Assembly (NCBI RefSeq): GCF_001425055.1
Contig: NZ_LMDK01000019.1
Span: 248,001 to 312,000 of the forward strand
From: Pelomonas sp. Root1237
Lineage (GTDB): Bacteria > Pseudomonadota > Gammaproteobacteria > Burkholderiales > Burkholderiaceae_C
Length of the DNA: 64,000 nt
Direction of reading: 5' to 3'
In this document: piece by piece, positions 36,359-44,756 of the stretch
How positions within the stretch are numbered: position 1 is the stretch's first letter
How the letters are laid out: each line of letters opens with the position of its first letter
The notes under the pieces: model-generated
The model's input: the letters and a program-made list of their open reading frames with translations, nothing else
The model's database searches: none
Told to the model about the DNA's origin: nothing
Program-made: the position numbers and the translations under genes

Positions 36359-37461
36359 TCCGTTGTTTGTTGTGGCTGGCGCTGCTGCTGTGCGGTGTGG
36401 CCCAGGCCCACCAGGCCAGCGAGGCCTATCTCGTCTACCGCGTCGAAGGTGCGGCGGTCGAACAGCGCCTGGACATCGCCTTGCGCGACCTGGACCGCGA
36501 CCTGGCGCTGGACGCCGATGGCGACGGCAACTTGAGCTGGGGCGAGGTGCGCCAGCGCTGGCCCGACATCGAAGCGCTGGCCATGGCCGGCCTGCGCTTC
36601 ACCGCCGATGGCGCGGCCTGCACGCCGCAGGACCGTCCCCAACCCCAGCTCGACCAGCACAGCGACGGCATGCACGCCGTGCTCATCAGCCACTGGCTCT
36701 GCCGCGCCGCCGTGCATGAGCTCGACATCGACTACCGCCTCTTTGCCAGCACCGACACCGCCCACCGTGGCCTGGCCCGCCTCGTCGGCGCGGCGGGCGA
36801 GCCGCTGGTGCTGACGCCCGGCGCCGGCCCACAACGTCTGGCGCTGGACAGCCGCGGCTTCGGTGGCTTCGTCGTCGAGGGCATGGCCCATATCGCCAGC
36901 GGGCTGGACCATGTGCTTTTCCTCGTCACGCTGCTGCTCGTCGCCGTCTGGCGTCGCGAGGGCAAGGGCTGGGCGCCCCGTGCCAGCGGCCGCGCCGCGC
37001 TGGCCGAGACGCTCAAGCTTGTCACCGCCTTCACTCTGGCCCACTCCATCACCCTGGCGCTGGCGGCCAGCGGCGCCATCGACCCGCCGACCACCGTCGT
37101 CGAATCGCTGATCGCGCTGACCGTGCTGCTCGCCGCGCTCGACAACCTGCGGCCCTTTGTGCCTGGGCCGCGCTGGAGCATGGTCGGCCTCTTCGGCCTC
37201 GTGCACGGCGTCGGCTTTGCCGGGCCGCTGAAGGACCTGGGCCTGCGCGGCAGCGAACTGGTGCTGCCGCTGCTGGGCTTCAACCTCGGCGTCGAGCTGG
37301 GACAGCTTGCCGTCGTCGCGCTGCTGCTGCCACTGGCCCTGATGCTGCGCTCGGCGACCATCTACCGGCGCTGGATCGTGCCCGGTGGATCCAGCGCTGT
37401 CGCCGCGCTGGCCCTGCTCTGGTGTGTCGAGCGCAGCTTCGGGCTCAGCCTGCTGCCTTGA
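36355..37461 (+). CDS. HupE/UreJ-family membrane protein with an exported EF-hand domain
   Basis: 368 residues from a GTG overlapping the previous stop. A signal peptide is followed by a periplasmic domain with a canonical 12-residue EF-hand loop (DADGDGNLSWGE, residues 53-64), so calcium binding is likely. The C-terminal half carries six or so membrane helices with the HupE/UreJ_2 motifs HIASGLDHVLFL, FTLAHSITLAL and GLVHGVGFAGPL; the histidines recall nickel/cobalt permeases. It is the last gene of the DUF4331 operon. Its 3' end overlaps the convergent unknown gene by 17 bp. Confidence 0.85.
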   Translation: MIRCLLWLALLLCGVAQAHQASEAYLVYRVEGAAVEQRLDIALRDLDRDLALDADGDGNLSWGEVRQRWPDIEALAMAGLRFTADGAACTPQDRPQPQLDQHSDGMHAVLISHWLCRAAVHELDIDYRLFASTDTAHRGLARLVGAAGEPLVLTPGAGPQRLALDSRGFGGFVVEGMAHIASGLDHVLFLVTLLLVAVWRREGKGWAPRASGRAALAETLKLVTAFTLAHSITLALAASGAIDPPTTVVESLIALTVLLAALDNLRPFVPGPRWSMVGLFGLVHGVGFAGPLKDLGLRGSELVLPLLGFNLGVELGQLAVVALLLPLALMLRSATIYRRWIVPGGSSAVAALALLWCVERSFGLSLLP

Positions 37462-37816
37462 GCGGCCGCAGGCGGCTGCGCAGCAACGCCAGGTCGAAGC
37501 GGTAGAACACCGCCTGTATGCCGCGGCCCGATGCGCAAGTCGACAGCGCATCGTCGCCTTCGTGCATCCCGCCAGCCGTATCCCGCGCGCCCAGGCAAGC
37601 CAGCCCGGGCGGCAACTGGGCCAGCAGCATCTGGGCCATGATGAGGCTGTCGGCATCGCCGACCAGGGCTTGGAGCGGGATGTCGACACTGCCGGCAGCG
37701 TCGTCCAGGTGCGTGGTCAGTGCCTGCTCCAGCCGCGCGCTGACGCCCAGCATGGCAGGCTCGGTGGCAAAGGCCATCGCGTCGGTGTCCAGCAGTGCGC
37801 TGATCAGGACGGCCAT
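37445..37816 (-). CDS. Hypothetical protein
   Basis: 123 residues, starting MAVLISALLDTDAM and rich in Leu and Ala. I do not recognise a family. The sequence contains GDADSLIMAQMLLAQLPPGL and two cysteines; no signal peptide or membrane helix is evident. The ATG at 37816 lies inside the end of the preceding gene (13 bp overlap), and the 3' end overlaps the HupE gene on the other strand. The normal codon pattern and tight coupling to its neighbour support a real gene, but only moderately. Confidence 0.5.
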   Translation of the reverse strand: MAVLISALLDTDAMAFATEPAMLGVSARLEQALTTHLDDAAGSVDIPLQALVGDADSLIMAQMLLAQLPPGLACLGARDTAGGMHEGDDALSTCASGRGIQAVFYRFDLALLRSRLRPLKAAG

Positions 37817-38043
37817 ACAGCCTCCTGGCGCAGGTCGCTGCGCAGCGGTGTGATGCGGTAGCTGTAGCCCGGGCGCATCAGCAACTGCGGGAAGGCGCAG
37901 CGGCTGAAGCCATCGCCCACGACGTCGCCGGAGCGGTCGTGCAGCATCTCCCAGTAGAAGCCGAAGACCTGTGGCGGCTGGCGCCGCAGACGCGGCAGGC
38001 CGCAAGCCGGGCGGCTCGCATGAGGAATCCAAAGATTTGGCAC
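37804..38043 (-). CDS. Small hypothetical protein
   Basis: 79 residues from a GTG at 38043 with GGGGAG six bases upstream. It contains PPQVFGFYWEMLHDRSGDVVGDG and MRPGYSYRITPLRSD, an aromatic-rich globular composition with no known motif. It overlaps the next unknown gene by 13 bp; the two are probably co-expressed. I cannot assign a function. Confidence 0.5.
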   Translation of the reverse strand: MPNLWIPHASRPACGLPRLRRQPPQVFGFYWEMLHDRSGDVVGDGFSRCAFPQLLMRPGYSYRITPLRSDLRQEAVWPS

Positions 38044-38143
38044 GGCATGCTCCCCGGGGCACACACAAGCGGCCCCTACATGCACAGACGCGCAAATCCG
38101 CGCGACCCGGTCACGCCGGCATGCACAAGCTAGGGGGAGGAGG

Positions 38144-39040
38144 TCAGCCTGCGGCGATGCCGGCGGTCACGTGACCCGCGGGCACGTGGGCGGCCGCACT
38201 CGTGACATGGCCGACCTGATCGTCGAAGAAGAAGTCGGGCTCGAACTCGCGCAGGAATTCCCCCTTGGCCAGGCCGCCGAGAAACATGGCCTCGTCGACC
38301 TCGATCTGCCAATCCATCAGCGTGCGGATGGCGCGCTCGTGAGCCGGTGCGCTGCGCGCAGTGACGAGGGCCGTGCGTACCTTCATGCCGTTGGCGTGTG
38401 AATGCTGCAGCCGGTGCAGCGCCTCCAGCATCGGCTTGAAGGGCCCGGCCTGTAGCGGCAGGTGGGCGCGCTGCAGTTCATGCTCGCGAAAGGCCGCCAG
38501 GCCGTCGCGCTGGAACACCTGCTCCGCTTCGTCGGAGAACAGCACCGCGTCGCCGTCGAAGGCAATGCGCAATTCCTTGGGATGCGCTGCCGAGGCCCGC
38601 GCCGCCAGCGGCATCACGCGCGCTGCGGCCACGCCGGCGCCGAGGGCTTGGCGCACATCGGCCTCGTTGGTGGACAAAAAGAGCTGGGCCGACAGCGGCT
38701 TCAGGTAGCGCCAGGGCGAGGCGCCACGCGTGAACACGCCGCGCTCGATGGGCAGGCCGTAGTGCTTGGCCGAGCGGAACACGCGCATGCCCGAGATCGG
38801 GTCGTTGCGCGACAGCACGACGACCTCCACCTGGGGTGCGCCACCGGCGTTGAAGGCCAGCAGTTTCTCCACCAGCGAGAAGGCCACGCCGGGCGGCGCC
38901 GGTTCGTCCAGGCGCTGCTGCTGCAGGGCCATGTAGGCATGGTCGTCGCCGGCCTCGAAGACCTCGTTCTCGGCCTCGAAGTCGAAGAGGGCGCGTGACG
39001 AGATGGCGACGACGAGTTGACCGGAGAGCGTGGCTGGCAT
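38144..39040 (-). CDS. Cytosolic 5'-nucleotidase
   Basis: 298 residues resembling the 5'-nucleotidase family that includes eukaryotic cN-I. Motifs: VVAISSRALFDFEAEN at the start (nucleophile region), VVVLSRNDPISGMRVF, IAFDGDAVLFSDEAE (haloacid-dehalogenase-like DxDxxLF loop) and DFFFDDQVGH (metal-binding acids). It should release nucleosides from 5'-nucleoside monophosphates. There is no signal peptide, so it is cytosolic. It stands alone, divergent from the DUF3455 lipoprotein. Confidence 0.85.
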   Translation of the reverse strand: MPATLSGQLVVAISSRALFDFEAENEVFEAGDDHAYMALQQQRLDEPAPPGVAFSLVEKLLAFNAGGAPQVEVVVLSRNDPISGMRVFRSAKHYGLPIERGVFTRGASPWRYLKPLSAQLFLSTNEADVRQALGAGVAAARVMPLAARASAAHPKELRIAFDGDAVLFSDEAEQVFQRDGLAAFREHELQRAHLPLQAGPFKPMLEALHRLQHSHANGMKVRTALVTARSAPAHERAIRTLMDWQIEVDEAMFLGGLAKGEFLREFEPDFFFDDQVGHVTSAAAHVPAGHVTAGIAAG

Positions 39041-39117
39041 GGCGGTCGATGATAGGGCTCGACGCCCGGGCCACGCCTTCCTAGACTCGCCGCGTTTTCA
39101 ACTCGAAAGACTTGCCC

Positions 39118-39621
39118 ATGCGCGCTGCTGCCCTTGCCATGCTGCCCATCCTCGCCGCCTGCGCCAGCAAGCCGGTGCCGCCTCAGGTGCCCGCCGCGTT
39201 GCAGCCCCCTGCCGGGCAGGTGCTGCAGCTCGAGGCGTTGGCCCAGGGCTGGCAGATCTACGAATGCCAGGCCAAGGCCGATGGCAGCGGCACCGCCTGG
39301 GTCTTCAAGGCGCCCGAGGCCACGCTGGCCGACCGCGCGGGGCGGCCGCTGGGCAAGCATTACGCCGGTCCGACCTGGGAGGGACTGGATGGCAGCACGG
39401 TCGTCGGCGAGGTCAAGGCCCGCGACCCGGGCCCGGACGCGAAGGCCATCCCCTGGCTGCTGCTCGCGGCCAAGAGCAACGGCGGCAGCGGCGTCTTCAG
39501 CACGACGAAGAGCATCCAGCGCGTCACGACGGTCGGTGGCGTCGCGCCCGCCGAGGCCTGCACGGCGGCCGGCCAGGTCGTGCGCGTCACCTACACGGCG
39601 ACCTACTACTTCTACCGCTAG
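39118..39621 (+). CDS. DUF3455 lipoprotein
   Basis: 167 residues. The lipobox ILAAC puts the lipidated Cys at residue 15. The mature part matches DUF3455: QIYECQA, WVFKAPEATLAD, GPTWEGLDGS and VRVTYTATYYFYR at the end. The ATG at 39118 is preferred over a TTG two codons earlier. Its stop shares the palindrome CTAG (39618-39621) with the stop of the convergent PLP enzyme. Function unknown. Confidence 0.82.
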   Translation: MRAAALAMLPILAACASKPVPPQVPAALQPPAGQVLQLEALAQGWQIYECQAKADGSGTAWVFKAPEATLADRAGRPLGKHYAGPTWEGLDGSTVVGEVKARDPGPDAKAIPWLLLAAKSNGGSGVFSTTKSIQRVTTVGGVAPAEACTAAGQVVRVTYTATYYFYR

Positions 39622-40787
39622 ATCACGGCCAGCGCGGTGGCGAGGTCGCGCCGCAGGTCGTCCGTGGCCTCGATGCCTACGGACAGGCGCACCAGCGAGT
39701 CCGTGATGCCCAGCCGCGCCCGCGTCTCGGGCGGAATGGAGGCGTGGGTCATCAAGGCGGGCAGCGAGATCAGGCTCTCGACGCCACCCAGGCTCTCGGC
39801 CAGCGTGAACAGCTCGACGCGCTGCAGGAAGCGGCGCGCACCGGCCAGGTCGGCCTTCAGCGCGACGCCGATCATGCCGCCGCCGCCGCGCATCTGGCGC
39901 TTGGCCAGGGCGTGCTGCGGGTGGCTTTCCAGGCCGGGGTAGAGCACACGCTCGACCTGGGGCTGCGCGGCCAGCCAGGTCGCCAATTCGGCGGCGCTGG
40001 CGTTGTGCCTCTCCATGCGCAATGCCAGCGTCTTGAGGCCACGCAGCGCGAGGAAGCTGTCGAAGGGCCCGGCCACCGAGCCGACGGCGTTGTGCAGGAA
40101 CTCGAGCTTCTCGCGCAGCTCGGCCTGGCGCGGCTCTCCACCCACGACCGCAATGCCGCCGATGACGTCGCTGTGGCCGTTGAGGTATTTGGTCGCCGAG
40201 TGCACGACGAGGTCGAAGCCCAGTTCCAGCGGGCGCTGGGCCCAGGGGCTGGCGAAAGTGTTGTCCGCCACGGCCAGCGCGCCGTGCTCGCGGGCGACGC
40301 GGGCTATGGCTGCCAGGTCGCTCAGGCGCAGCAGCGGGTTGCTGGGCGTCTCGATCCAGATCAGCTGGGTGTCAGGCTGCAACGCAGCGCGCACGGCCTC
40401 GGTGTTGCGGCTGTCGACGTAAGTCACGCGCAGGCCGGCGCTGTGCTTGCGCACCCGCTCGAACAGGCGATAGCTGCCGCCGTAGAGGTCGTCACCGGCG
40501 ACGATATGGGCGCCAGCGGGCAGGGTGTCGAGCACCGTGGCCATGGCCGCCAGCCCGGATGCGAAGGCATAGGCCTGGGCGCCGCCTTCGAGGTCGGCGA
40601 CGGCGCGCTCCCAGGCCTGGCGGGTCGGGTTGTGGGTGCGGCCGTACTCATAGCCGGTGTGCTCGCCGGGGCCATGTTGGCGGTAGGTGGAGCTGACCGA
40701 GATGGGCGGCATGACGGCGCCGGTGACGGCGTCGGGTGACTGACCGGCATGGATGACGCGGGTGTTGAAGTCGAGTTGATCGCTCAT
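39618..40787 (-). CDS. Cystathionine gamma-lyase/synthase family PLP enzyme
   Basis: 389 residues of the Cys/Met-metabolism PLP family. PLP-binding Lys200 sits in VVHSATKYLNGHSD; YGRTHNPTR, NPLLRLSDL and SVGIEATDDLRRDL are family motifs. Because the gene before it is cystathionine beta-synthase, the likely reaction is gamma-lysis of cystathionine to cysteine, 2-oxobutyrate and ammonia. Gamma-synthase activity cannot be excluded from sequence. The ATG overlaps the upstream stop by 4 bp (ATGA). Confidence 0.9.
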   Translation of the reverse strand: MSDQLDFNTRVIHAGQSPDAVTGAVMPPISVSSTYRQHGPGEHTGYEYGRTHNPTRQAWERAVADLEGGAQAYAFASGLAAMATVLDTLPAGAHIVAGDDLYGGSYRLFERVRKHSAGLRVTYVDSRNTEAVRAALQPDTQLIWIETPSNPLLRLSDLAAIARVAREHGALAVADNTFASPWAQRPLELGFDLVVHSATKYLNGHSDVIGGIAVVGGEPRQAELREKLEFLHNAVGSVAGPFDSFLALRGLKTLALRMERHNASAAELATWLAAQPQVERVLYPGLESHPQHALAKRQMRGGGGMIGVALKADLAGARRFLQRVELFTLAESLGGVESLISLPALMTHASIPPETRARLGITDSLVRLSVGIEATDDLRRDLATALAVI

Positions 40788-42172
40788 CGCGCGATCTCCT
40801 TGCGCAGATGGTTGATGAGGTCGAAGCGGGTGACCAGGCCGTGGAAGCCGGCGTCGTCCGCAATGACGGCCACGAGGCCGCGGCGCAACTGCTCGTTCAG
40901 TTCGGTGAGCGACGCGCTGGGCGCCAGCGTGATGACGTCGGTATTCATCGCGCTCTGCACCAGGGCGCCAAACGCGGCCGGGTCGGCATGTAGCCGGGCC
41001 AGCAGGTCGGACTCGTCCAGCAGCCCGACGAGGCGGTCGCCGTCGAGCACCGGCAATTGCGACACATCGGCCTGGCGCATGCGCGAGAAGGCGGTCTGCA
41101 GCGTGTCGTCCGGCCCGACCGACACGACGCCGCCGCTGGTCACCGGGCGCGAGATCAGGTCGCGCAGGTCGCCCAGGCGCGGGCGCGTCAGCAGGCCCTG
41201 GTCGAACATCCAATGGTCGTTGTAGACCTTGGACAGGTAGCGCGTGCCGGTGTCGCAGACGAAGGTGACGACACGCTTCGGCGTGGTCTGCTCGCGGCAG
41301 TAGCGCAGGGCCGCGGCCAGCAGCGTGCCGGTGGATGAACCGGCCAGGATGCCCTCGGCGCGGTAGAGCTCGCGCGCGGTGGCGAAGCTGTCGGTGTCGC
41401 TGATGCTGTAGGCCGTGCGTACCGGCCTGAGGTCGGCGATGGGCGGGATGAAGTCCTCGCCGATGCCTTCCACCGCCCATGAGCCGGCGTCACCGAATTT
41501 GCCGGTGTCGATGTAGTCCTTCAGGATGGACCCGACCGGGTCGGCCAGCACCATCTCGATGCCGGGGCGCACGCGCTGGAAGAAACGACCGAGGCCGGTG
41601 ATGGTGCCGCCCGAGCCGACGCCACAGACGATGGCGTCGACGTCGTGGCCCATCTGCTGCCAGATCTCGGGCGCGGTGGTCGTCTCGTGGGCCAGCGGGT
41701 TGGCGGGGTTGTTGAACTGGTCGGCATACCAGGCGCCGGGGATTTCGCGCACCAGGCGGGCGGCCACGTCCTGGTAGTAGGCCGGGTGGCCCTTGCCGAC
41801 GTCGGAGCGTGTCAGGTGCACGCGGGCACCGAGAGCCTTGAGCTGCAGCACCTTTTCGGCGGACATCTTGTCGGGCACCACGAGCGCCACCTGGTAGCCC
41901 TTGGCACGCGCCACCAGGGCCAGGCCCAGGCCGGTATTGCCGGCGGTGGCTTCCACCACCGTGCCGCCGGGTTTGAGCAGGCCCTCGCGCTCGGCTGTCT
42001 CGATCATGGCCAGGCCGATGCGGTCCTTGATGGAGCCACCGGGGTTCTGGGATTCGAGCTTGAGGAAGAGCTGGCAGGGGCCGGTGTCCAGGCGCAGCAC
42101 GGGCAACAGCGGCGTGTTGCCGATGAGGTCCAGCACGGCGGGCCGGGCCTCGAGCGGGAGTCGAGCGTTCAT
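40784..42172 (-). CDS. Cystathionine beta-synthase with C-terminal CBS pair
   Basis: 462 residues. The N-terminal PLP domain has Lys49 in NPGGSIKDR and the glycine loop SGGTITGLG. The C-terminal 120 residues form two CBS motifs (VGPDDTLQTAFSRM and ITLAPSASLTELNEQ), the regulatory module that binds adenosyl compounds. It condenses homocysteine with serine to cystathionine. The start at 42172 aligns with the family; an in-frame upstream extension lacks support. It forms a two-gene reverse transsulfuration operon with the lyase. Confidence 0.93.
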   Translation of the reverse strand: MNARLPLEARPAVLDLIGNTPLLPVLRLDTGPCQLFLKLESQNPGGSIKDRIGLAMIETAEREGLLKPGGTVVEATAGNTGLGLALVARAKGYQVALVVPDKMSAEKVLQLKALGARVHLTRSDVGKGHPAYYQDVAARLVREIPGAWYADQFNNPANPLAHETTTAPEIWQQMGHDVDAIVCGVGSGGTITGLGRFFQRVRPGIEMVLADPVGSILKDYIDTGKFGDAGSWAVEGIGEDFIPPIADLRPVRTAYSISDTDSFATARELYRAEGILAGSSTGTLLAAALRYCREQTTPKRVVTFVCDTGTRYLSKVYNDHWMFDQGLLTRPRLGDLRDLISRPVTSGGVVSVGPDDTLQTAFSRMRQADVSQLPVLDGDRLVGLLDESDLLARLHADPAAFGALVQSAMNTDVITLAPSASLTELNEQLRRGLVAVIADDAGFHGLVTRFDLINHLRKEIAR

Positions 42173-42320
42173 GACGAGTCGGGCCGCGGGTCGGGCGCGG
42201 CCAATTTGGGCTAGACCTCGCAGGATACGAAGGGAGGCTTCGCGCGCAATCCCGTTTTTCGCATGAGCTTGCGCGGTTTTCGGCCGAGCCCCGCCGCACA
42301 AGCAAATGCGAAAAGCGTCG

Positions 42321-42349
42321 TTCACGGCGGCTTATGTGATTCCTAGCAT
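42321..42349 (+). promoter_or_regulatory. Possible promoter of the amino acid ABC importer
   Basis: TTCACG (42321-42326) and TAGCAT (42344-42349) are separated by 17 bp and lie 28 bp before the start of the binding-protein gene. Each hexamer matches the sigma-70 consensus at four positions. Confidence 0.4.
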
Positions 42350-42376
42350 GCGACCACTTGTTCTCCAGGAATCCAG

Positions 42377-43213
42377 ATGACTCTCTCCCGCCGCGTAATC
42401 ACCCTGGCCTTGGTCGCTGCCGGCCTCTTTGCAGTGCAGGTCGCCCACGCCGACCAGCTCGACGACATCAAGAAGAAGGGCGAGCTCGTGGTCGGCGTGC
42501 TCGGCACCGACGAGCCCAACAGCTTCATCGACCCCAAGACGCGCGAAATCATTGGCTACGAGGTCGATCTGGCCCGCGCCATCGCCACCCGGCTGGGCGT
42601 GAAGCTGCAGATCAAGCAGCTCGCCGTCGCTGCGCGCATCCCCGAGCTACAGCAAGGCCATGTCGACCTGCTGGCTGCCTCCCTCACGCACAACAAGGAG
42701 CGCGAGGCCGTCATCGACTTCTCGCTGACCACCTTCGTCACCGGCCAGAAGGTGCTCGTCAAAGCCGATAGCGGCATCCAGAACGTAGCCGCGCTCGCCG
42801 GCAAGAAGGTCGTCACCATCAAAGGTGGCACGCAGGAGCCCAATATTCGCAAGGCCGTGCCTCAGGTCGACGTCGTCACCTTCGACACCGGCCCGCAGGC
42901 CTTCCAGGCGCTGCAGCAGGGCAAGGGCGTGGCCTTTGTCAACGATGAGGTCTCGCTGCTGGATCAGCACGCCAAGCTCGGCGCGGCGTCGGCGCAATAC
43001 CGCATCCTCGACCAGAACATCAGCGTCGAGCCCCTGGCCATCGGCATTCGCAAGGGCGAGAAGCGCCTGAAGGCCGAGGTCGATGCGGCGCTGAGCGGCC
43101 TGGAGAAGGGTGGCGAAGCCGACAAGCTGTTCGTCAAGTGGTATGGCCCGGACACGCGTCTGAAGTTCCCCAAGCGCACCTTCAAGATCGACAGCGACAA
43201 GGTCGAAAGCTGA
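42377..43213 (+). CDS. Periplasmic polar amino acid-binding protein of an ABC importer
   Basis: 278 residues. A signal peptide ends VQVAHA, and the mature protein begins DQLDDIKKKGELVVGV, the usual opening of family-3 solute-binding proteins. IGYEVDLARAIATRLGV and LLAASLTHNKEREAVIDFS are family hallmarks. The binding-pocket residues are not diagnostic enough to name the amino acid. CCAGGAA lies about 8 bases before the ATG. It is followed by two permease genes in the same direction. Confidence 0.9.
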   Translation: MTLSRRVITLALVAAGLFAVQVAHADQLDDIKKKGELVVGVLGTDEPNSFIDPKTREIIGYEVDLARAIATRLGVKLQIKQLAVAARIPELQQGHVDLLAASLTHNKEREAVIDFSLTTFVTGQKVLVKADSGIQNVAALAGKKVVTIKGGTQEPNIRKAVPQVDVVTFDTGPQAFQALQQGKGVAFVNDEVSLLDQHAKLGAASAQYRILDQNISVEPLAIGIRKGEKRLKAEVDAALSGLEKGGEADKLFVKWYGPDTRLKFPKRTFKIDSDKVES

Positions 43214-43274
43214 TTCGTCGGTCTGTCTGATTGCAGCCGCCGCCTCACGAGGGCCGGCGGCTGCCTCGTTTCTG

Positions 43275-43988
43275 GTGAGCCCCCCGATGCCCGTCCTTTC
43301 CTTTGCCCCGCTGCTGCAGGGCGACTACCTCACCTGGCTGCTGCAAGGCCTGCGCCTGTCGCTGCTGCTGACCGGCCTGACGCTGCTGACCGCGCTGCCT
43401 TTGGCTGTCTTCATCGCGTTGCTGCGCCTGTCACCGTGGCGCGCGTTGCGCGTCATCGGAGAAGGCTATGTCGAGGCCGTGCGCTGCGTGCCGCTGCTGG
43501 TACACATGCTGTTCTGGTACTTTGGCGTGCCGGAGCTGCTGCCCGCCGGCATCAAGGAAAAGGTCTACGCCGGCAATATCGAGATCCTCAGCGCCTGGGC
43601 CGCGCTGACGCTGTACACGGCCGCCTACATGAGCGAGGACATCCGCTCCGGCGTGCGGGCCGTGCCCGGCGCGCAGCTGGACGCGGCGATGGCCCTGGGC
43701 TTCAGCTTCCTGGCCGGCATGCGCCTGGTCGTGCTGCCGCAGGCCCTGCGCATCACGCTGCCACCGCTGCTGTCACAGACGCTCAACCTCTGGAAGAACA
43801 CCAGCATTGCCACCGTCATCGGCGCGGCCGAGCTGATGACGCAGGCCCAGCGCGTCGAGTCGGCGAGCTTTCGCGGCTTCGAGACCTTTGCCCTCGTCAC
43901 GGTGGCCTATCTGTCGGTGTCACTGGTGCTGACGGGGCTGGCGCAATGGGCGCAGCACGTGGTGTCGCCTCAGGGGGCCAAGCGATGA
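43275..43988 (+). CDS. Polar amino acid ABC transporter permease
   Basis: 237 residues with five hydrophobic helices of the HisM/GltJ type. TLLTALPLAVFIALLRLS is the membrane start, and the EAA loop that docks the ATPase reads DAAMALGFSFLAGMRLVVLPQALR. It pairs with the next permease to form the heterodimeric channel. Its stop overlaps the next ATG (ATGA at 43985). Confidence 0.9.
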   Translation: MSPPMPVLSFAPLLQGDYLTWLLQGLRLSLLLTGLTLLTALPLAVFIALLRLSPWRALRVIGEGYVEAVRCVPLLVHMLFWYFGVPELLPAGIKEKVYAGNIEILSAWAALTLYTAAYMSEDIRSGVRAVPGAQLDAAMALGFSFLAGMRLVVLPQALRITLPPLLSQTLNLWKNTSIATVIGAAELMTQAQRVESASFRGFETFALVTVAYLSVSLVLTGLAQWAQHVVSPQGAKR

Positions 43989-44662
43989 GTGGACTCGTCG
44001 ACACCTACTGGCTCTACTTCCTCGTCGGCCAGTACCCGCACGGGCCGCTGGGCGGCCTGGCGCTGACCGTGATCCTCGCCACACTGGGCCTGGTGCTCGC
44101 GCTGCCGCTGGGCATCCTGCTGGGCTTGGCCCGCTTCAGCCCGAATCGCTGGCTGCGCCTGCCGGTGACCGGCTGGGTCTGGGTGGTGCGTGGCACGCCG
44201 CTGCTGATGGTGGTGTTCTGGGCCTATTTCTTCCTGCCCACGGTCACCGGCCACAAGACCGACCAGTTCTGGACCATGCTGATCGCGCTGATCGTCTTTG
44301 ACGCCGCTTACCTTGCCGAGATCGTGCATGCCGGCCTGCAGGCCCTGCCACGCGGCCAGCTGCAGGCGTCGATGTCGCTGGGCATGACGCGCGGCCAGGC
44401 GCTGCGTTCGGTGCTGCTGCCCCAGGCCTTGCGCCACATGCTGCCCTCGCTGATCAACCAGTTCGTCGCAACCATCAAGGAGACCTCGCTGGGCACCATC
44501 ATCGGCCTCTCCGAGCTGTCCTTCATCGCCAACCAGATCAACGCCCAGGTGCTGGTCAAGCCGGTGGAAATCTACCTGACGCTGGCGGGTTGCTACTTCG
44601 TCATGTGCTTCGGGCTGACGCGCGTGGCCAGGATGGCCGAACGGCGCCTCGTCGCGCCGTAG
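43985..44662 (+). CDS. Polar amino acid ABC transporter permease, second subunit
   Basis: 225 residues. The EAA loop is QASMSLGMTRGQALRSVLLPQALR, and ATIKETSLGTIIGLSEL is typical of the family. Translationally coupled to the first permease. No ATP-binding subunit follows; a palindromic repeat and the end of the gsp operon come next, so the ATPase must be encoded elsewhere. Confidence 0.9.
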   Translation: MSGLVDTYWLYFLVGQYPHGPLGGLALTVILATLGLVLALPLGILLGLARFSPNRWLRLPVTGWVWVVRGTPLLMVVFWAYFFLPTVTGHKTDQFWTMLIALIVFDAAYLAEIVHAGLQALPRGQLQASMSLGMTRGQALRSVLLPQALRHMLPSLINQFVATIKETSLGTIIGLSELSFIANQINAQVLVKPVEIYLTLAGCYFVMCFGLTRVARMAERRLVAP

Positions 44663-44682
44663 TGCATGACCGCGCGACCGCC

Positions 44683-44755
44683 GTGGATCCGGCTTTGCCG
44701 GTCCACCAGCGGTGCCCCCTTGAGGGGGCCGCAGCTTCGCTGCGGTAGGGGGTGG
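44683..44755. repeat. REP-like palindromic cluster between convergent operons
   Basis: Three hairpins lie in a row: GTGGATCCGG / CCGGTCCAC around CTTTG (44683-44707), CCCCCTTGAGGGGG, and CCGCAGC-TTC-GCTGCGG, with a final AGGGGGT able to pair back to the C-run. The order of C-run hairpin, GC hairpin and closing G-run matches the element inside imuB at 17930. It may also act as a terminator for the converging transcripts, but no T-run follows it. Confidence 0.7.
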
Positions 44756-44756
44756 T

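Noticed and set aside
44683-44755. The hairpin cluster as a standard terminator for the permease and gspF genes
   Set aside because: No T-run follows any of the hairpins on either strand. The layout fits a REP-type repeat better, though it may still slow polymerase.
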